Assembly (NCBI RefSeq): GCF_003590095.1
Contig: NC_039483.1
Span: 10,230,001-10,294,000, forward strand
Direction: 5' to 3'
DNA length: 64,000 bases
Source of the DNA: Trichoplusia ni
Taxonomy: Eukaryota; Arthropoda; Insecta; Lepidoptera; Noctuidae
Part shown: piece after piece, positions 24,698 to 37,180 of the stretch
How the letters are laid out: the number at the start of each line of letters is the position of its first letter
Position numbering within the stretch: the stretch's first letter is position 1
Translations under genes and position numbers: made by a program
Notes under the pieces: model-generated
Seen by the model: the letters and a program-made list of their open reading frames with translations, nothing else
Database searches by the model: none
What the model was told of the DNA's origin: nothing

Positions 24698-24946
24698 ATG
24701 GGCATTACAAACTCACGCACGACCTCAATTCTCGATATCGACAGTTGCATCCTCCAAACCGCGTGTGACCACAACTCGCCAGCTGCCAATTTTATAAACG
24801 GCACTGCATTTGGCAAGCCTGCGGCACTGCTTACCCGCACTGGCCGTAGCGACTATCCATCCGAACAGTTTTACGATCGGGAGTGCATGAGATTTGTTTC
24901 CAACTCCCTCCTGTTTAGGCTTTTATCACCAGTAAGTGAGCAGTGA
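24698..24946 (+). other. unproven 82-codon open frame, possible first exon
   Basis: I do not recognise this protein. The frame starts at an ATG in good insect context (AACAATGGG, A at -3 and G at +4), in DNA distinctly richer in GC than its flanks. Near its end CACCAGTAAGTGAG at about 24928-24941 contains a strong 5' splice-site-like GTAAGT. Cutting before the GT at 24932 would leave exactly 78 codons, in phase 0. The predicted product is polar with no signal peptide or membrane span, and it has several Cys. There is no TATA box or initiator I can place. The frame could be a first coding exon, an untranslated conserved element or chance. Confidence 0.15.
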
Positions 24947-26546
24947 ACTTTCTGCCCGTTTTGGAATGAACGAGGACTTTGCAGCCGGTTTGGGGTATTA
25001 ATAACTCCAAGACGAAGCGATGGTGCTTGGTTTATGCAAATTTAGTTTAGGATTAATTGGATTTTAGCTAGGTTTAGCTCTTGAATAGCATAATGAGTCT
25101 CTATTATAAATATATTTAAGTGTATTTTTAATATCAGGCCCACATCAAGAAGATAACAAGTTTCATATTGGAGTAAACTTTAGACGTATGCTTCTTGTAC
25201 CAAGCTTTTTGTTTGGATCTGATCTGAAACTTAAGGCCCAAAAAAACTTGTGGAGGTCTCAACTAATCACATGAGTGACACATACTTGTACGAAAAAAGT
25301 TATCATGTACTATAAAAATATTAAATGGACATAAATTCCTGAAATTTCATTAGAAACTGCATAATAACAGCGCAGGAAACTTCATAATAACATAGAGAAG
25401 CCTTCAAAACGTAATATATTACTCATACATATAATTTTCTTCTTTGCCCCACATCGCTAATGACAATGTAGTCACCCATTTGCATGTCAGGCGGGTTATT
25501 ATCTACTTCATCACTGTAACTGATTTATATGAAAACTCAAGGGCAAGCCGATAATGGTAATTAATGAATTTAGTTGTTACCTACGATTTACTTGAATTTC
25601 GTTTCTATGCCTTTATTATCGGTATTAATTTATTGCTATTAGCTGTGCCTGAGGGTTCACGTATGTATCGACAATTATGGCAAAATGTAACCTAACTCGT
25701 AATCTAGTTTCATCATATCCGATTGATTGGTAAAGCCTTAATAGTGAAACAGACAGATCGGATAACTTTTGCATTAATTATATGAATAATATAGGTGTAT
25801 CGAATATGGATAATGCTATTGATACTTCTTGACACAAAGTATTATAATATAACTTCTGTTGAATATCGAGTCGGTTCCAGTTTTATCTTATTTGATGAAT
25901 GAAATCTGTCGCCGCAGTAAAACAGTGAGGCATAGAGAAGTGGAGAAAATTCGCGACATAAATCCGAACAGCCACAAAGCTTTGTGCGCACCATTTATCA
26001 AAACTTCTTACGCAAAACGTTGAAGACATCCACGTTTTTCGTTGTTCCTAGATTTGAGCTAAACTTGTTCCTAATCAAAGTTTTATTGAAATTTCGCTTT
26101 GGCTCACGATCTCGGGCGTGCGGTTGGCAGCCTGGCTCGTTATATAACTCGGAAATTCAAGTTTTATAGACAACACGACTTGGGAACTCCGTTTTCTTTG
26201 TTTTAAAACTCTAATCTAGGTTACCGTGTATGCAACGGTCTATATTTTATTAGCTAACTTTTATCTCTTTTGGGTTTTGGAAATAGATATAATATTGTGT
26301 TGTGTTAGGTTTTGTGGCTGTAAGTGAGGTTTGAAAAGGAATATCTACAATTTAAATTTTGTACGAGCTGAACTTTGTGCAAATTCATGAAGGCAAAAAA
26401 TACCTTACATAACGTAGGTATTCTTTTTCTAAGCCTGAACAACCAAGGTTTATTGAGGGAGTTAACCAACCAGTGAGTCAGTAGTTTGCAAGGCATATGG
26501 GCCAGCCGAGGTTCAGTCCAGAGACATAATATGTAACCTCTAGTCC

Positions 26547-26605
26547 TTATTAAACAGGCCTTTTGAGCAGGGATGGCGTGTATTAGCCTAGATCCTGTTT
26601 AATAA
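26547..26605. repeat. 12-bp inverted repeat, 35-nt spacer
   Basis: TTATTAAACAGG at 26547-26558 is the exact reverse complement of CCTGTTTAATAA at 26594-26605. Outside the arms, CCTCTAG (about 26538) and CCTAGAG (about 26617) add imperfect pairing. It could fold as a stem-loop in RNA. There is no T run behind it and no transposon flank. Confidence 0.6.
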
Positions 26606-27070
26606 TGCACGACTTAACCTAGAGTAGGATGATATTTAACGGTGGCTTAGGTACGTGGTGGTAAGGAAACACAGTTCATGAACTATTTGTAATGTTGTAG
26701 TTGGTAAATCTATGAGGTCGATAAATTGCATGCAGAAGAAGTTTGGATGAAAGTGTCCTAAACGCCATTAGCCACTATGCCCAAAGTCGGACAGATCCGA
26801 GAACTATGGAAAAATAAGGTTCTGGACCCACATTGTTTCGTGACTTCCAAAACAAGGAAGCAGTAATAACTAATTATTTCGAAGCAAAGAGAACATTCAA
26901 GAAGTCGGCTAGTACCTTTAACTTGCCAGTCTCATACTAATTGGGTGCAAACATTTGTCTTGTTCTCTAGCGCAAGAGTCTTGGATGACCGAGAGCAAGA
27001 CGATTTACACTAATATACATCAGATTAGTTTTCTGGAAACTATAGAAGAAGAGAAAAGCTAAAAAGAAGG

Positions 27071-27121
27071 TAGTCCTACATCCAGCAGTGGTAACTCCAA
27101 GTTGACCTAATGATGATGATT
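27071..27121 (+). mobile_element. LINE 3' end with GAT tail
   Basis: The phrase ACATCCAGCAGTGGTAACTC followed by a (TGA)n-like run, TGATGATGATG, matches the 3' end of common lepidopteran LINEs, whose consensus I recall as 'CTATGTCCAGCAGTGG...GATGATGATG'. The 60 bases upstream, with AGAAGAGAAAAGCTAAAAAG, may be diverged LINE sequence, but no reverse-transcriptase frame survives. This is a heavily 5'-truncated insertion. Confidence 0.6.
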
Positions 27122-27124
27122 CTG

Positions 27125-30100
27125 CTAAATTAAAGAAGGATGTAGCTAATACAGCTAATCTGTCAATTACCCTGCATACAACAGCCTACCAGAGTTATAA
27201 AATGTGTTCGTGGTTTGCAATAACCGTATTTCTAACAAATACCGTAGCTAATTATATTGACATTCTTAATTTACCGAATTTGTTGTATATACCTAACAAG
27301 GATAAAAGTTATTACGGGTCACGACCCGCCGTAATGAAACATCTCTTGATCAAAGACGGTATTACCATTACCTGACATGGTTCTTCTATTTTTACTCGTA
27401 AAAATAAACATACATAAGATAAAAATAAATGATATTCCGTAAGATACTGCTCTATACGTTGCTAGGCAAATTGTAAACGTTTTCTATTTTTACGTAACAC
27501 AATCCCACACGTTTTTAGTAAGGTTTCAAATTTTTGATGGATCCATCGGTTTTCGTTGTGAGTTTTCAATATAAAACTGACGTCCGATTTATATGTTAAC
27601 AGGGTTTTATTCTCGGCTTAACGGATAGCTGTAAAAATATATAGTTAGAGTTAGTACGCTGTTTTTTTGCCGTGTTTGTCAAGGATCAAAGTAATTATAA
27701 TGGGTATTTTATTATAAAATTTATTAGCAAAACTGCTTTCCTAAAGAAACCAAATTCTCCGACTTTTCTAGAGTATTTTTTACTCGAATTTTCTCGGTTT
27801 GCTGCCATTAAATCCTCTTAATCTTCTAAATACCTTTTAATCTTGCAGTAATTGGGGAAAAATGTCGAGAGAAAACATTTAATAGGATAAAAGTTCAGGG
27901 ACGATGTCAATGTCACGTTTCAACTTTCAAAAACTAATATACCACGACCTCACTAATCATATAATGTTGTTTGCTGCCACCTGAGTATTGTGCTGTCACT
28001 CCTAATAACACTTGTTTACTCAATTTGCTATCTTGTTTTCTGTACGTTAAAATTCAAATTCAGTTTCGCCAACATTTTTGAAAAATAGAGTCTGGCCAAC
28101 ATTTTTCCCTTAATTTAATTAGCATGTTGACAAAATAGTGACAACGAGGTGCCACGTAATTGTTGGTAACGAGATGAGATATACCAAAAATGTTAGTTTT
28201 AACTCCCTACGTCCCGGGTGAATCAAAATTTTGTTTATATTTCTAGTTAATTAAAAGCCCGGGACTCGAGTTTGTTGAACACCTAAATAAATACAACTTT
28301 GTTCTGTCCATCAAACTTTAGGCTTCATATTTTCATAGGAAATAGAAATATAGTCCGGATTAATGTTTAACCTTCCGGGAAATTAAACTATGTAATGTCA
28401 AGGATAAGTTGAACAAACTGAAGATGTTATGAGTTAAAACAAAAGGTAAGATATTTCGTACCTGACTTGTGAGTTAGTGGAAAATTCCGGAAAAAATGGA
28501 GAAACAGAAGTGCCAGAATAATAGGAACAACGCCAAAGACTTGAGTAAAATTTTCAGAATGAATCTGGTATAAACATTCGTATAAGCCAGAACTAAAAGA
28601 CCTAAATCTTTACTCAAAAGTATTTTCTACAAGGAAATAAACCCGAACCAATATGTAACCATAAGACCCAGAACCACAAGTTCCAAGAGTAGTGACGTAT
28701 TCACAAGCACATTCACTACGCGATGCATTTTACACGTGCGCTAAGTGCTGCACTTATGGTAGTAACCGCAGAGTATATAAATATTGTAGGCGCACACAAT
28801 TGCCGTTGGAGGCCGTCGTATGGCCAAATGTAGAGTCAGAAACTAAAGGCCAAGAACACTACACCTGTTCACAGTCAAGAAAACTATTATAAGAATTTCA
28901 ATAGCTTGGAGACTGCAACTTAGTCGAAATGTCGCTGAATACTTTTTTATACACCTGTACACGGCCAGTTTGTAAGTCAGATTATGTTAAATCAAGTGTT
29001 TTTGCTGGCAGTACTTGTAAAAGTATACAGATCGATATTCAGGACAAAAAGGGGTAGGTGGCACGCAAACACTTGTGTTCAATGTAATTAATTTGTTAGT
29101 GGTAAGTACTCGTATTCCAGAAATAGAAAATAAATTCTGTTATATTGGAAATGTTTGCCATTTGGAATTGAAGAAGAACAATATTTCCTAATTTAAGGCA
29201 ATGTATGCAAAAAAGTGTAGGGCAAAAGGTAGAGGTGGATATCGAATGATAAAAATGAATAGTTTGATGAACAAAGCTACTAATTAAGCAAACGTTTTAT
29301 ACGAGTTGATTTGCAGCTACACGTGTGACAGGCAACTTTCAGTTTTTTTTTTAACAGCGATCAATTTCAAAACCTCTACAGATGTTAATTGGCACTTTAA
29401 GCGCCGCAGTCTCATTCTAATCAAGAATCTAAACCGTTTACGGCTCGAGTCCTTTCAATCGATCCCGACATGAATTGGTTTGATAAGGAAGGCCTTCACA
29501 TGAAAACCTTTTTACGAATTTTTAAGGACTGAGCTCTTTTCGTATTGCCATTTGATGATTGGTGTATTGAATGGTTATAAAGATTTCTATAATTTAAATG
29601 TGATTTTCACATTTTATTTGATCATACTTTTATGGGTATACTTTACAGGATATATGATATGTAGCCACATAGGATAAATGCTTTGAATTTGCATTAGTTG
29701 AAAAAAACTTTTTGGAGACCTAAAATGGTATTGTAGTCACAGGCCAATGATGGTCCAAAGGCCAAAGGTCTTTTAAAGAGTCATTTCTATATATTTGAGT
29801 AATTCGTTTAGTTACTAACATCTGTAAAAATGTTCTTGTAATTTTTGTGCACGGCTAAAGGGAACTTAAGGGAATTCTCCATGACGTAGAGACTAGATAA
29901 AACCTATATATTTTAAATATAGAGTAATCATTTCTGTTCCAGTAATAGAAAAATAGGCGGTATTTTCAAATTACTTTGTTTATAACTGCTTCCGTCATTT
30001 ATTTTAAACTTTATTTACCTCATCTTCAACTAGAACCTTGGGATGTAAAACAAAGCAGTGCAAATATTGCTTTTGTTGCCTAAAATAATTCATTATAAGC

Positions 30101-32705
30101 AATTAATGTTGTTAAACAATTATTAAATTCTTGGAAGCGAAACTTACCGCGAAATTATATTGTATATTAATGCAGGAAATATTTAGTCTACAGTTTGCCA
30201 ACCGCGAACCCAAAGACAACAAACGAAAAGTTGGCAATTTGAAGAGAAGTCTGACTAAAAATAGATCGTCACTGTGAAAGGATCTTCTTAATTAAATTTA
30301 ATGGGTTTCAAAACAGAAAGACGAAGTACTTATTCTCAGATAAATAATGAATGTTTTATTTCATTTACAACACTAATCTATTAATAAGATGTTTTCACGC
30401 ATCTATATTAAAAAATTAATGAAAATTGCTAGTTACCAAAACCTTCACATAATAATGCATTTCCTGCGAAAAGTAGAGTTCTGAAAATGAAAAAGTATCT
30501 ACACGTTAAGTACTTGTCACTGGCAGGAATCGAAAACAAAACAACTTTAGCGAAGAAAACTAAATTCACAAGTTTACGGCGCTATATTACGAAGGAGTAA
30601 TAACCATCTCATTTCCACGTCCCGAGGGCATATCTTGTTACTTCAGTATCTCATAACATTAATAAAACATTCCGTACACATTGTACCGAACTGAATAAAA
30701 ACTTTGAACTCAAACAATATTCTGCTTCATACATAATAAAAACTACTGGACTGTGAAACATCAGACTATCTCAACTACGTGAAGGACGAAAGAAAGAGAC
30801 AGCTTCACACGAAGTGATAACTCTATCTCGCTTTATCTGATGGCGAAATTTTAACACTTAATGGAGTGTTGGATCGTATCTTGTAAGCGAAACAAAGTAA
30901 GGACATGATAAGTGAATACATAAGTTATAAGGACGATGGCCGGGAGCGCTACTTAAAGATTAACATCACAGCTGGTCAAGTGCACGTCTCGAGAAAAGTA
31001 CAGCGCTTTTGTGATACTTGCGAATTGATGCAATAATAATGGCGCGTGAAACATTATGAACGTTCATTTTGATATTCTATGAATGGAGAAATCATAAATC
31101 TGATGAAATTACGGTCACAATTTTGTGCCAAAAGATATAGAAAGAAATGTTCACCGACAAGTAACGCTATTCACCGAACTTCCATAAGTTTCAGCACCAT
31201 CTATGAACGAGTTATATTCGTATTTTTATTCATTTAATAAAACCTAAATACTCATTTATTTTAGAAAACAACCTGGCGTCCTAGAAAAATCCGTAAAATT
31301 GTGCTTACAAGCTGTTCAAGATACCTTGTCAGCCTTGTCAACAATATCTAAATATTCTCCTACTTAAATATTGAACAACACATGAACCTCAACTTGAACC
31401 CCATACTTTTACTTCACAACCACTGTAACGCACCACCACTGCGCCAATCAATCAAGTAAAAACCCTGTTCATATCCAGCCTCACGGTTCCGCCGGTGCCA
31501 ATAGGGAAAAGGTACATGTATTAATTTAACATCCCGAACGTATTGAATGCTGACCTTTGGACTTTAATAATTGTATTATACCCTTGAGAGGATACAACAG
31601 GCTTGCCGTTAAATATGCATGCAAAGCCTAACAATAGACTTAGCACGAACAAAGTACACCTTCACCTCGTGTTCTCGATATTATGTCCTTGGCCCGGCTT
31701 CGGCCATTTATTAGAACATTAAAAATTCGCTCGAGTCCACACAAACATTATACCCAAGGCCCCGCTATGGGATTTGCCAAATCGTGCTGTTGATAGTCGC
31801 AAATAGAATTTGGCAAGGACGCGCAGGTTTTAAATGTAAATATTAGTTTTAAGTTATGTTTGAATGTGTGTAATTGAAATAGGTTTTATTTTATTATTTT
31901 ATCCATTTGCTTAAACAAAATATAAGTAGGTATCGTCGATAGATATCGTCGTAGGATTCCTTGAAGTTCTCAAAGTTATGTCGTAAGATGTATGTATCAA
32001 GACTTACTTTTACGTCTATTTCTATAAATCATTCAAAAATGCTAGCATAGCAACAGAACTAGCTCAATCAAAAACGTTTACATAGGTATAAGATTTTATA
32101 GCATACAAAAACTAAACTAAGTTTAAAATTAAACGGGTACTTTCTATTCCTTCCTGATTCTAATAGAGCTGGAGACTTGAGATACTTGAATAGAGTAATT
32201 AAATACGCATCGATTAGCCGTGACCACTATCTGCGTAACGCTAGAGGGAGACTGGAGACCATTAATTACATTTAAAAAGGATAATAAATCACGTGCAATT
32301 AATCCTAGTTCGTTTTACATACGGAACACTGACGCTGTATCCCAGATCATTAATATGTATCAGAGACTTTAAAATACTAATTAGTGTTAATTGAAGATGA
32401 CAATTTTAAAATTACTTTTATATGGTGTTAACAGTAGGTGTTATTCATGAAAAGCTATATTAAAAATGTCACCGGCGATATTTCTGTGCAAAGAATATTT
32501 GACATTCATTTATGGTGCTTTTGTGGCTCTACACGACACGGTTGGATTTGTACGCACGAGGTGCAGGTTCTACCCAACGCAGATAAATTTCAATATTAGG
32601 TTTCCATGTTTTTTGTACTTTCTTTATTATTCAAAAATCCCACTAGAAGAAAAACATCGTTTAAAAAACCTGAATTCCACATATTTTTACAATCTGAAAT
32701 TCCCG
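27125..32705. other. non-coding stretch
   Basis: No gene is supported across about 5.6 kb. A hairpin lies at 27311-27335. The rest is AT-rich spacer with A runs. The ATG-less frame at 28692-28892 shows no motif. Confidence 0.55.
27311..27335. repeat. GC-containing hairpin ATTACGGGTC/GACCCGCCGTAAT
   Basis: ATTACGGGTC at 27311-27320 pairs with GACCCGCCGTAAT at 27323-27335, leaving a short bulge in the right arm and a 2-nt centre. The stem has more GC than its surroundings, so it would be fairly stable in RNA. It is an isolated element with no poly(T) or transposon flank. Confidence 0.45.
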
Positions 32706-32709
32706 ACCC

Positions 32710-32762
32710 GCAGCGAGTGATATGGGAAGAGGCCTGATCCCAGCAGTGGGAGGTCTATAGGT
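32710..32762 (+). mobile_element. LINE 3' end
   Basis: The run ATATGGGAAGAGGCCTGATC then CCAGCAGTGGGAGGTCTATA at 32720-32759 is very close to the 3'-terminal wording of abundant lepidopteran LINEs ('GGGAAGAGGCCTATGTCCAGCAGTGGGA'). It is the best preserved of the four such ends in the window. No coding part is attached upstream beyond CGACCCGCAGCGAGTG, and the open frame at 32466-32720 ends at its edge by chance. Confidence 0.75.
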
Positions 32763-32764
32763 TC

Positions 32765-33485
32765 CAGCCTCTAGACTATTAATGATTCCATTATAATTAT
32801 AATACTAGTCTCTTTGACGGCAATGTCACGAAACATTGTATTTTCAGGAGACACCTACAAAAAACAGAAGGAACGAAGACGAAATTGTTAATAGGAACTT
32901 TCAATAATAATAAACAATTAACTGACACATTCGAAAAGATTATTTTATTTCAATAAAGGGACACACTTACTATAATTTTTCAATGTAACATTTAACATAA
33001 TTTTCTGTACATTTACTGCGTGTTATTGAGTTCCGGGAAATTACTCCAAGTGGTGGTTACATTATTATTATACTTTTCCTTATCACTCATTCATTTTCAT
33101 TATAAGAATAGTCATTAGCCCGCATTACTTCTTTCTGGTATATTTGTGACCGTCCATACCAACAGGGATATAAAAAAATAATTTTAGTAATTTTAAAGAC
33201 GTTTAGAACATCTTAAAGCATTTGGCATATTTTGGTTATTTGTTAAAACCGAACGAGTTTACTACCGTTTACTGATTTTGATTTTGATTTTAAAAAATGG
33301 TGATTACTTAAAATGTACTAAGCATTAACACTGGTGAGATCAAAAATCAATCTAATATCGACTCTAAGTCATGCGCTAAACCGACTCCTTTACTAAAGAA
33401 TTAATACATCGCGAGAGCTTCACAAACACTCAAGACACATGCAAAAAAATATCCAGACTCAAAGCAACAGAATATAGCATTCGTG
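32765..33485. other. non-coding stretch
   Basis: AT-rich spacer with no gene, microsatellite or clear dyad. Confidence 0.6.
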
Positions 33486-33487
33486 GT

Positions 33488-33590
33488 CCACCCTAACACT
33501 TGTCCTACGCAAGGGGCGAACCCGCGACATGTCGCATACAGCGGTTTAGGCGTGGGAACCTTCACCATTCGCCTGTCGGTTCAGTCAAAA
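33488..33590 (-). mobile_element. tRNA-derived SINE remnant, reverse strand
   Basis: Read on the minus strand the order is CGAATGGTGAAGGTTCCCAC, then GCCTAAACCGCTGTATGCGA, then GTCGCGGGTTCGCCCCTTGC. The last contains a B-box-like GGGTTCGCCCC. The middle phrase matches the CCACGCCTAAGCCACTGTGC of the plus-strand SINE at 6194-6385, so the two are the same family. Only the head survives and the A box is decayed. Confidence 0.6.
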
Positions 33591-33949
33591 TTAAATCAAC
33601 ATTTACATAAAGGCTATCTTAAATTAAAGTACAGAACAAATAACTTTTATTTCTTCTAACAAAATTTGCCAGTCTGTCCGTTATAAGCTTATTCGTAATT
33701 ATGAACTCCCACGACCATCCACGTTTACCTTCCATGTTGTAACTTGAACTGAACTAGTAAACGCCCACATTCATAATGTTGTAATATAATACTATCAGAT
33801 GTACTTAAATTCAGGCTGATAAAGGTAAGGATGCTGTTTTAGCTAATAATATTAAAAAATATATTTTTCAACGCCATCTAGTGACCAATTAAGCAAAGCT
33901 TTTATCGTAAGTTCCAGAAAACTGATAAATGTACTCAGGTACATAATTT
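33591..33949. other. spacer between two SINE remnants
   Basis: AT-rich sequence with no gene. It lies between two remnants in the same orientation, so it could itself be old repeat sequence, though I recognise no wording in it. Confidence 0.45.
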
Positions 33950-34110
33950 GAAATACATACATGGCATAGATAAACATCACTCAGACACAGAACAAATTAT
34001 CACACTCATCACAACAAACAACAAACATTTGTCCTGGGCAGAAATTGAACCCGCTACTACAGTCAGAGCCACTAATCAATAAACCAAAGCACCTAAGGCT
34101 AGTTGAAAGT
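33950..34110 (-). mobile_element. SINE-like remnant, reverse strand
   Basis: On the minus strand, TAGTGGCTCTGACTGTAGTA then GCGGGTTCAATTTCTGCCCA form a tRNA-like head with a B-box-like GGGTTCAATTTC. They are followed by AATTTGTTCTGTGTCTGAGT and GATGTTTATCTATG, the SINE body also seen as TTTGTTCTGAGTCTGGGTG in the copy at 6194. The head differs from that at 33488, so two subfamilies are probably present. Decay of both boxes suggests neither is transcribed. Confidence 0.6.
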
Positions 34111-34436
34111 GACTGTTACTGGACTAGTTTTTTAAGAAAAAATAGAAATATTCGCTACATGAACTCTCATTAAAAGAAATTACTAAAGTAATTTAATCGA
34201 TCGAAATCTACACTAGAATTAAAGGATCTATATATGCAACTCACAGTTACGCTAATTTGAATATTCACCCGAGTATCACGTGTGAGCACTTTAAAAATGA
34301 TGAAGGTTCTACTATTAAGGCACGTACTACGAATATTGGGTAGTTTCGAATAAAGTCGATTACTACGATATGACAGACAAAAATTCGTTCAAAAGAATGT
34401 GGAACTTCGTAATGTTATGCGAGCAAACTTATATAA

Positions 34437-34850
34437 CTAATATTTGCGTAACTGATAATAAAAATGAGCGTATAGTTTACAAGTAGTAACATTTCTCGGG
34501 CCATTGCCTGTGAGTGGGCTACTGAACAATCTCGAACGGTCCCGGATATTACGGCAGTGTTTTGTTTCTACATACAAAACACACACGTATTTCATTCTCA
34601 AATAAATGGTGCTCTGTCGGCGACTGATAGTTCTTGATACAAGGCATTGGGTTCCTGATATGTGCGTGTTTGTGAATATTGCGCGACGGGATTTATGCTC
34701 GACGAATAAAATTAGTTTGGGTGGAAATCCTTGAAATATGTCGCGATTTTTGGTGGATTCTATAGCTATATTAGATTCATATGTATTTCTATAAGATATT
34801 TTTCTTTTATAAGGTGAAAAACTTATGAAAAATAGATATTTGTTGTACAT
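34437..34850 (-). other. unproven 137-codon open frame
   Basis: This is the longest ATG-led frame in the window and I do not recognise it. The predicted product is basic, with many Arg, Ser and Tyr, and shows no conserved motif, repeat, signal peptide or convincing membrane span. The DNA at 34480-34700 is less AT-rich than its flanks, which by itself lengthens open frames. No splice sites, TATA box or nearby polyadenylation signal make a coherent gene model. A chance frame is more likely than a gene. Confidence 0.1.
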
Positions 34851-36404
34851 TGAGGTGTGACTTACATATGATATATGCGCGCATACAAATATAAAATTCT
34901 ATGAATACATATAATGAAATCAAGGATAAAACCAGCAGCAATATTACCTGAATCTCGGTGAAGGCGCAAAGACTAAGAAAGAAAGAAATAGGAAACCCGT
35001 AGAGAGCTAATCACTTATTTCATTTGTGCACACTTGTCAATGATGAGTCACTTATATTACTCACGATAATTAAACCTTAGTTTTTTCGTCAACAAAACAA
35101 AACTTCATAAAAAGTATGTTTGAACTTTGTCAGAAAAGAGTTTAGTCTAGACAGAAGGAATCTAGTTAGGTAAGAAAATAATCAGGCAACTCTGATAAAG
35201 TTAACTATACATGAGTAAACCCTACATGTTTTAAAAAATATATTTTTACGTAAATCTTTGAAAATCCTTAAGCTCGCTAGGTACGTTAATAGAAACGACA
35301 AAGGTAAAAAAAAATATGTATTATACATCGTACACGTATTGCTTCAGAAGTTGTAGTAAAATATAAAAAATACATAGGTGTATAAAACATACCTACCTAC
35401 AAAAATATACTTAACGAGATATTGTTTAGATGATACACATAGATTATTCTTTAGGCATACGGATGGTAATAAAAACGAATAAATTATAGCTTCAAAATTA
35501 TACTAATAAAACCAGCTAGCTAAAACACGATTCCAGAAATATAGAAAACGAGAAATTAGTTTATGCAAAGCTGATAGCATTTAGCATTTATATTATGTTA
35601 TACGTACATAATGACTAAGTAAATTTAATAATATTTTTGCAATAATTTTGAGCGTCAATTTGTGAAAATTGTTTCGCGTTAAATATACGTAATGGTAATT
35701 AAACGCCTAATAAGCAATTAATCTAGTAGGTACTTTTATTAAAAAAATAAAGAAAGAATGTTTGAACTGCCCACGTATCATATTAAAAATGCAATTAATA
35801 GCTAATGTGTTTAAACATTGATTGCCTCAAACAGATTGAGTCGATATCTATAAAATTATCAAAGCCACTGTTATCATTAATCATCCACAATACCTTTTAT
35901 TTGTAAAAGTGATTGATTAGCCTGTAAACCTATCTCAATTTATTAACCTGAATAACCATTATAGAGAACCGCATATTATATAGAATTATATGGTCGTAAA
36001 AGTTACGGAAATAAATTTATTCGAACAAAATTATAACGAATTATGGTGGTCCAATTTTTTTTTGATATTGGCGTTTTTAAACGTCTTTCTGATTTTGAAT
36101 AACATTTTAACTATAAATTTATGTAGTAACTAATGAGGTTTACCGATATATAGATGATGGTATGATAATTTTAATTAATATTGCCTTCGTTTTTGTGACA
36201 CAAAAAAAAAACAGTAATAAAATGTGACAGATTGTTTTGATTAGAAACGGTTTGTCAACTCCAAAACTTAAAGTACAAACTCACCGACAAACATCCCCAT
36301 TAATAATAACAACATTGTTAATAATTCACTTCACTGTTCTTCTGTCACATTATTTTAAACTAATAATTCACTCAAGTATTAAAACTTTAAGCCGTGTCAC
36401 ATTA

Positions 36405-36490
36405 CTTTTGGCAACTCGCGAACGTCTTCGGTTGGAGCGCGTGGAGACGTGCGTCCGGCCCGCGCGTCACTTGTCAACTGCCTGATGTTC
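36405..36490. promoter_or_regulatory. CpG-dense islet
   Basis: About 85 bases (AACTCGCGAACGTC onward, with GGAGCGCGTGGAGACGTGCG and GGCCCGCGCGTCAC) are rich in CpG inside AT-rich DNA. Lepidopteran promoters and conserved enhancers often keep such composition. An open frame crosses it but starts at TTG. It lies about 0.6 kb from the second islet at 37112. Confidence 0.25.
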
Positions 36491-37111
36491 CATGATAAGA
36501 TACAACCCGGGGTTGCTAGTCGAAATTTGCGAGTACCTACAACTAATTTAATTTAGGCAGAATCAAATTATTCTGTCGCGCGCTAATGTGTTGTGGTTTT
36601 AAATAGTTTCCTGTTCCTCAGAGTGATGGGGGAATGAAGAGGTTACAGATAAGGGGTAGGTTTCTTTGTGACATCATAGTTTGACGTGCACAGGAGCCTA
36701 GTAGGCATGATGTGTATTCAGTGAAGTTGTATAATTATAATATGTTAGGATATAGTTATATCCATTTAAAAACTGTTTTGTAAAATGAGTTGCTACGATC
36801 GCTACGCGTGCTACGTGCTCGTGGCATTATGTGTATCGGTTGATACTCCACCTGCAAGCAAGCATTCTACTTTAATTAGAACACACGTGACTTCTAAAAT
36901 GATATCTTACTACAATACTTAAATTCAGAAGTTAATAGACTTTTTCTACACTAAGCCCAGCAATTTATTTAAGAGTTAAATTAAAACTACTTTCGCATCT
37001 TATTCCTCTAACATTTTTTCCGTCTTTATTTACCACTGCACATATTTAGACCAACTAATTTTTGTCCTTTTCCAAATTTCGTTCTAATCACTAATTACCC
37101 TGACTTGCAGG

Positions 37112-37180
37112 AGTTTACCTCGAACCACGGCAACACAGCCAGCAGCCGGCCGGCCGGCGGGCGCGCGCATGCGTACTAAA
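37112..37180 (+). other. GC-rich islet after a splice-acceptor-like site, possible exon
   Basis: A pyrimidine-containing stretch with a branch-point-like CTAATCAC (37085-37092) ends in CTTGCAG at 37105-37111. The sequence directly after it turns abruptly GC-rich and contains GGCCGGCCGG and GCGCGCGCATGCG. From 37112 the reading frame stays open for more than 20 codons. The abrupt composition change right at the acceptor-like site resembles an exon edge. No donor or upstream exon can be matched, so this may instead be a CpG-rich regulatory islet. Confidence 0.2.

Larger units (their letters stand above)
23980..27065. other. mostly non-coding stretch
   Basis: AT-rich spacer except for a GC-richer patch at 24640-24960 that carries an ATG-led open frame listed below. 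A 12-bp inverted repeat lies at 26547-26605. Nothing else is recognisable. Confidence 0.5.
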
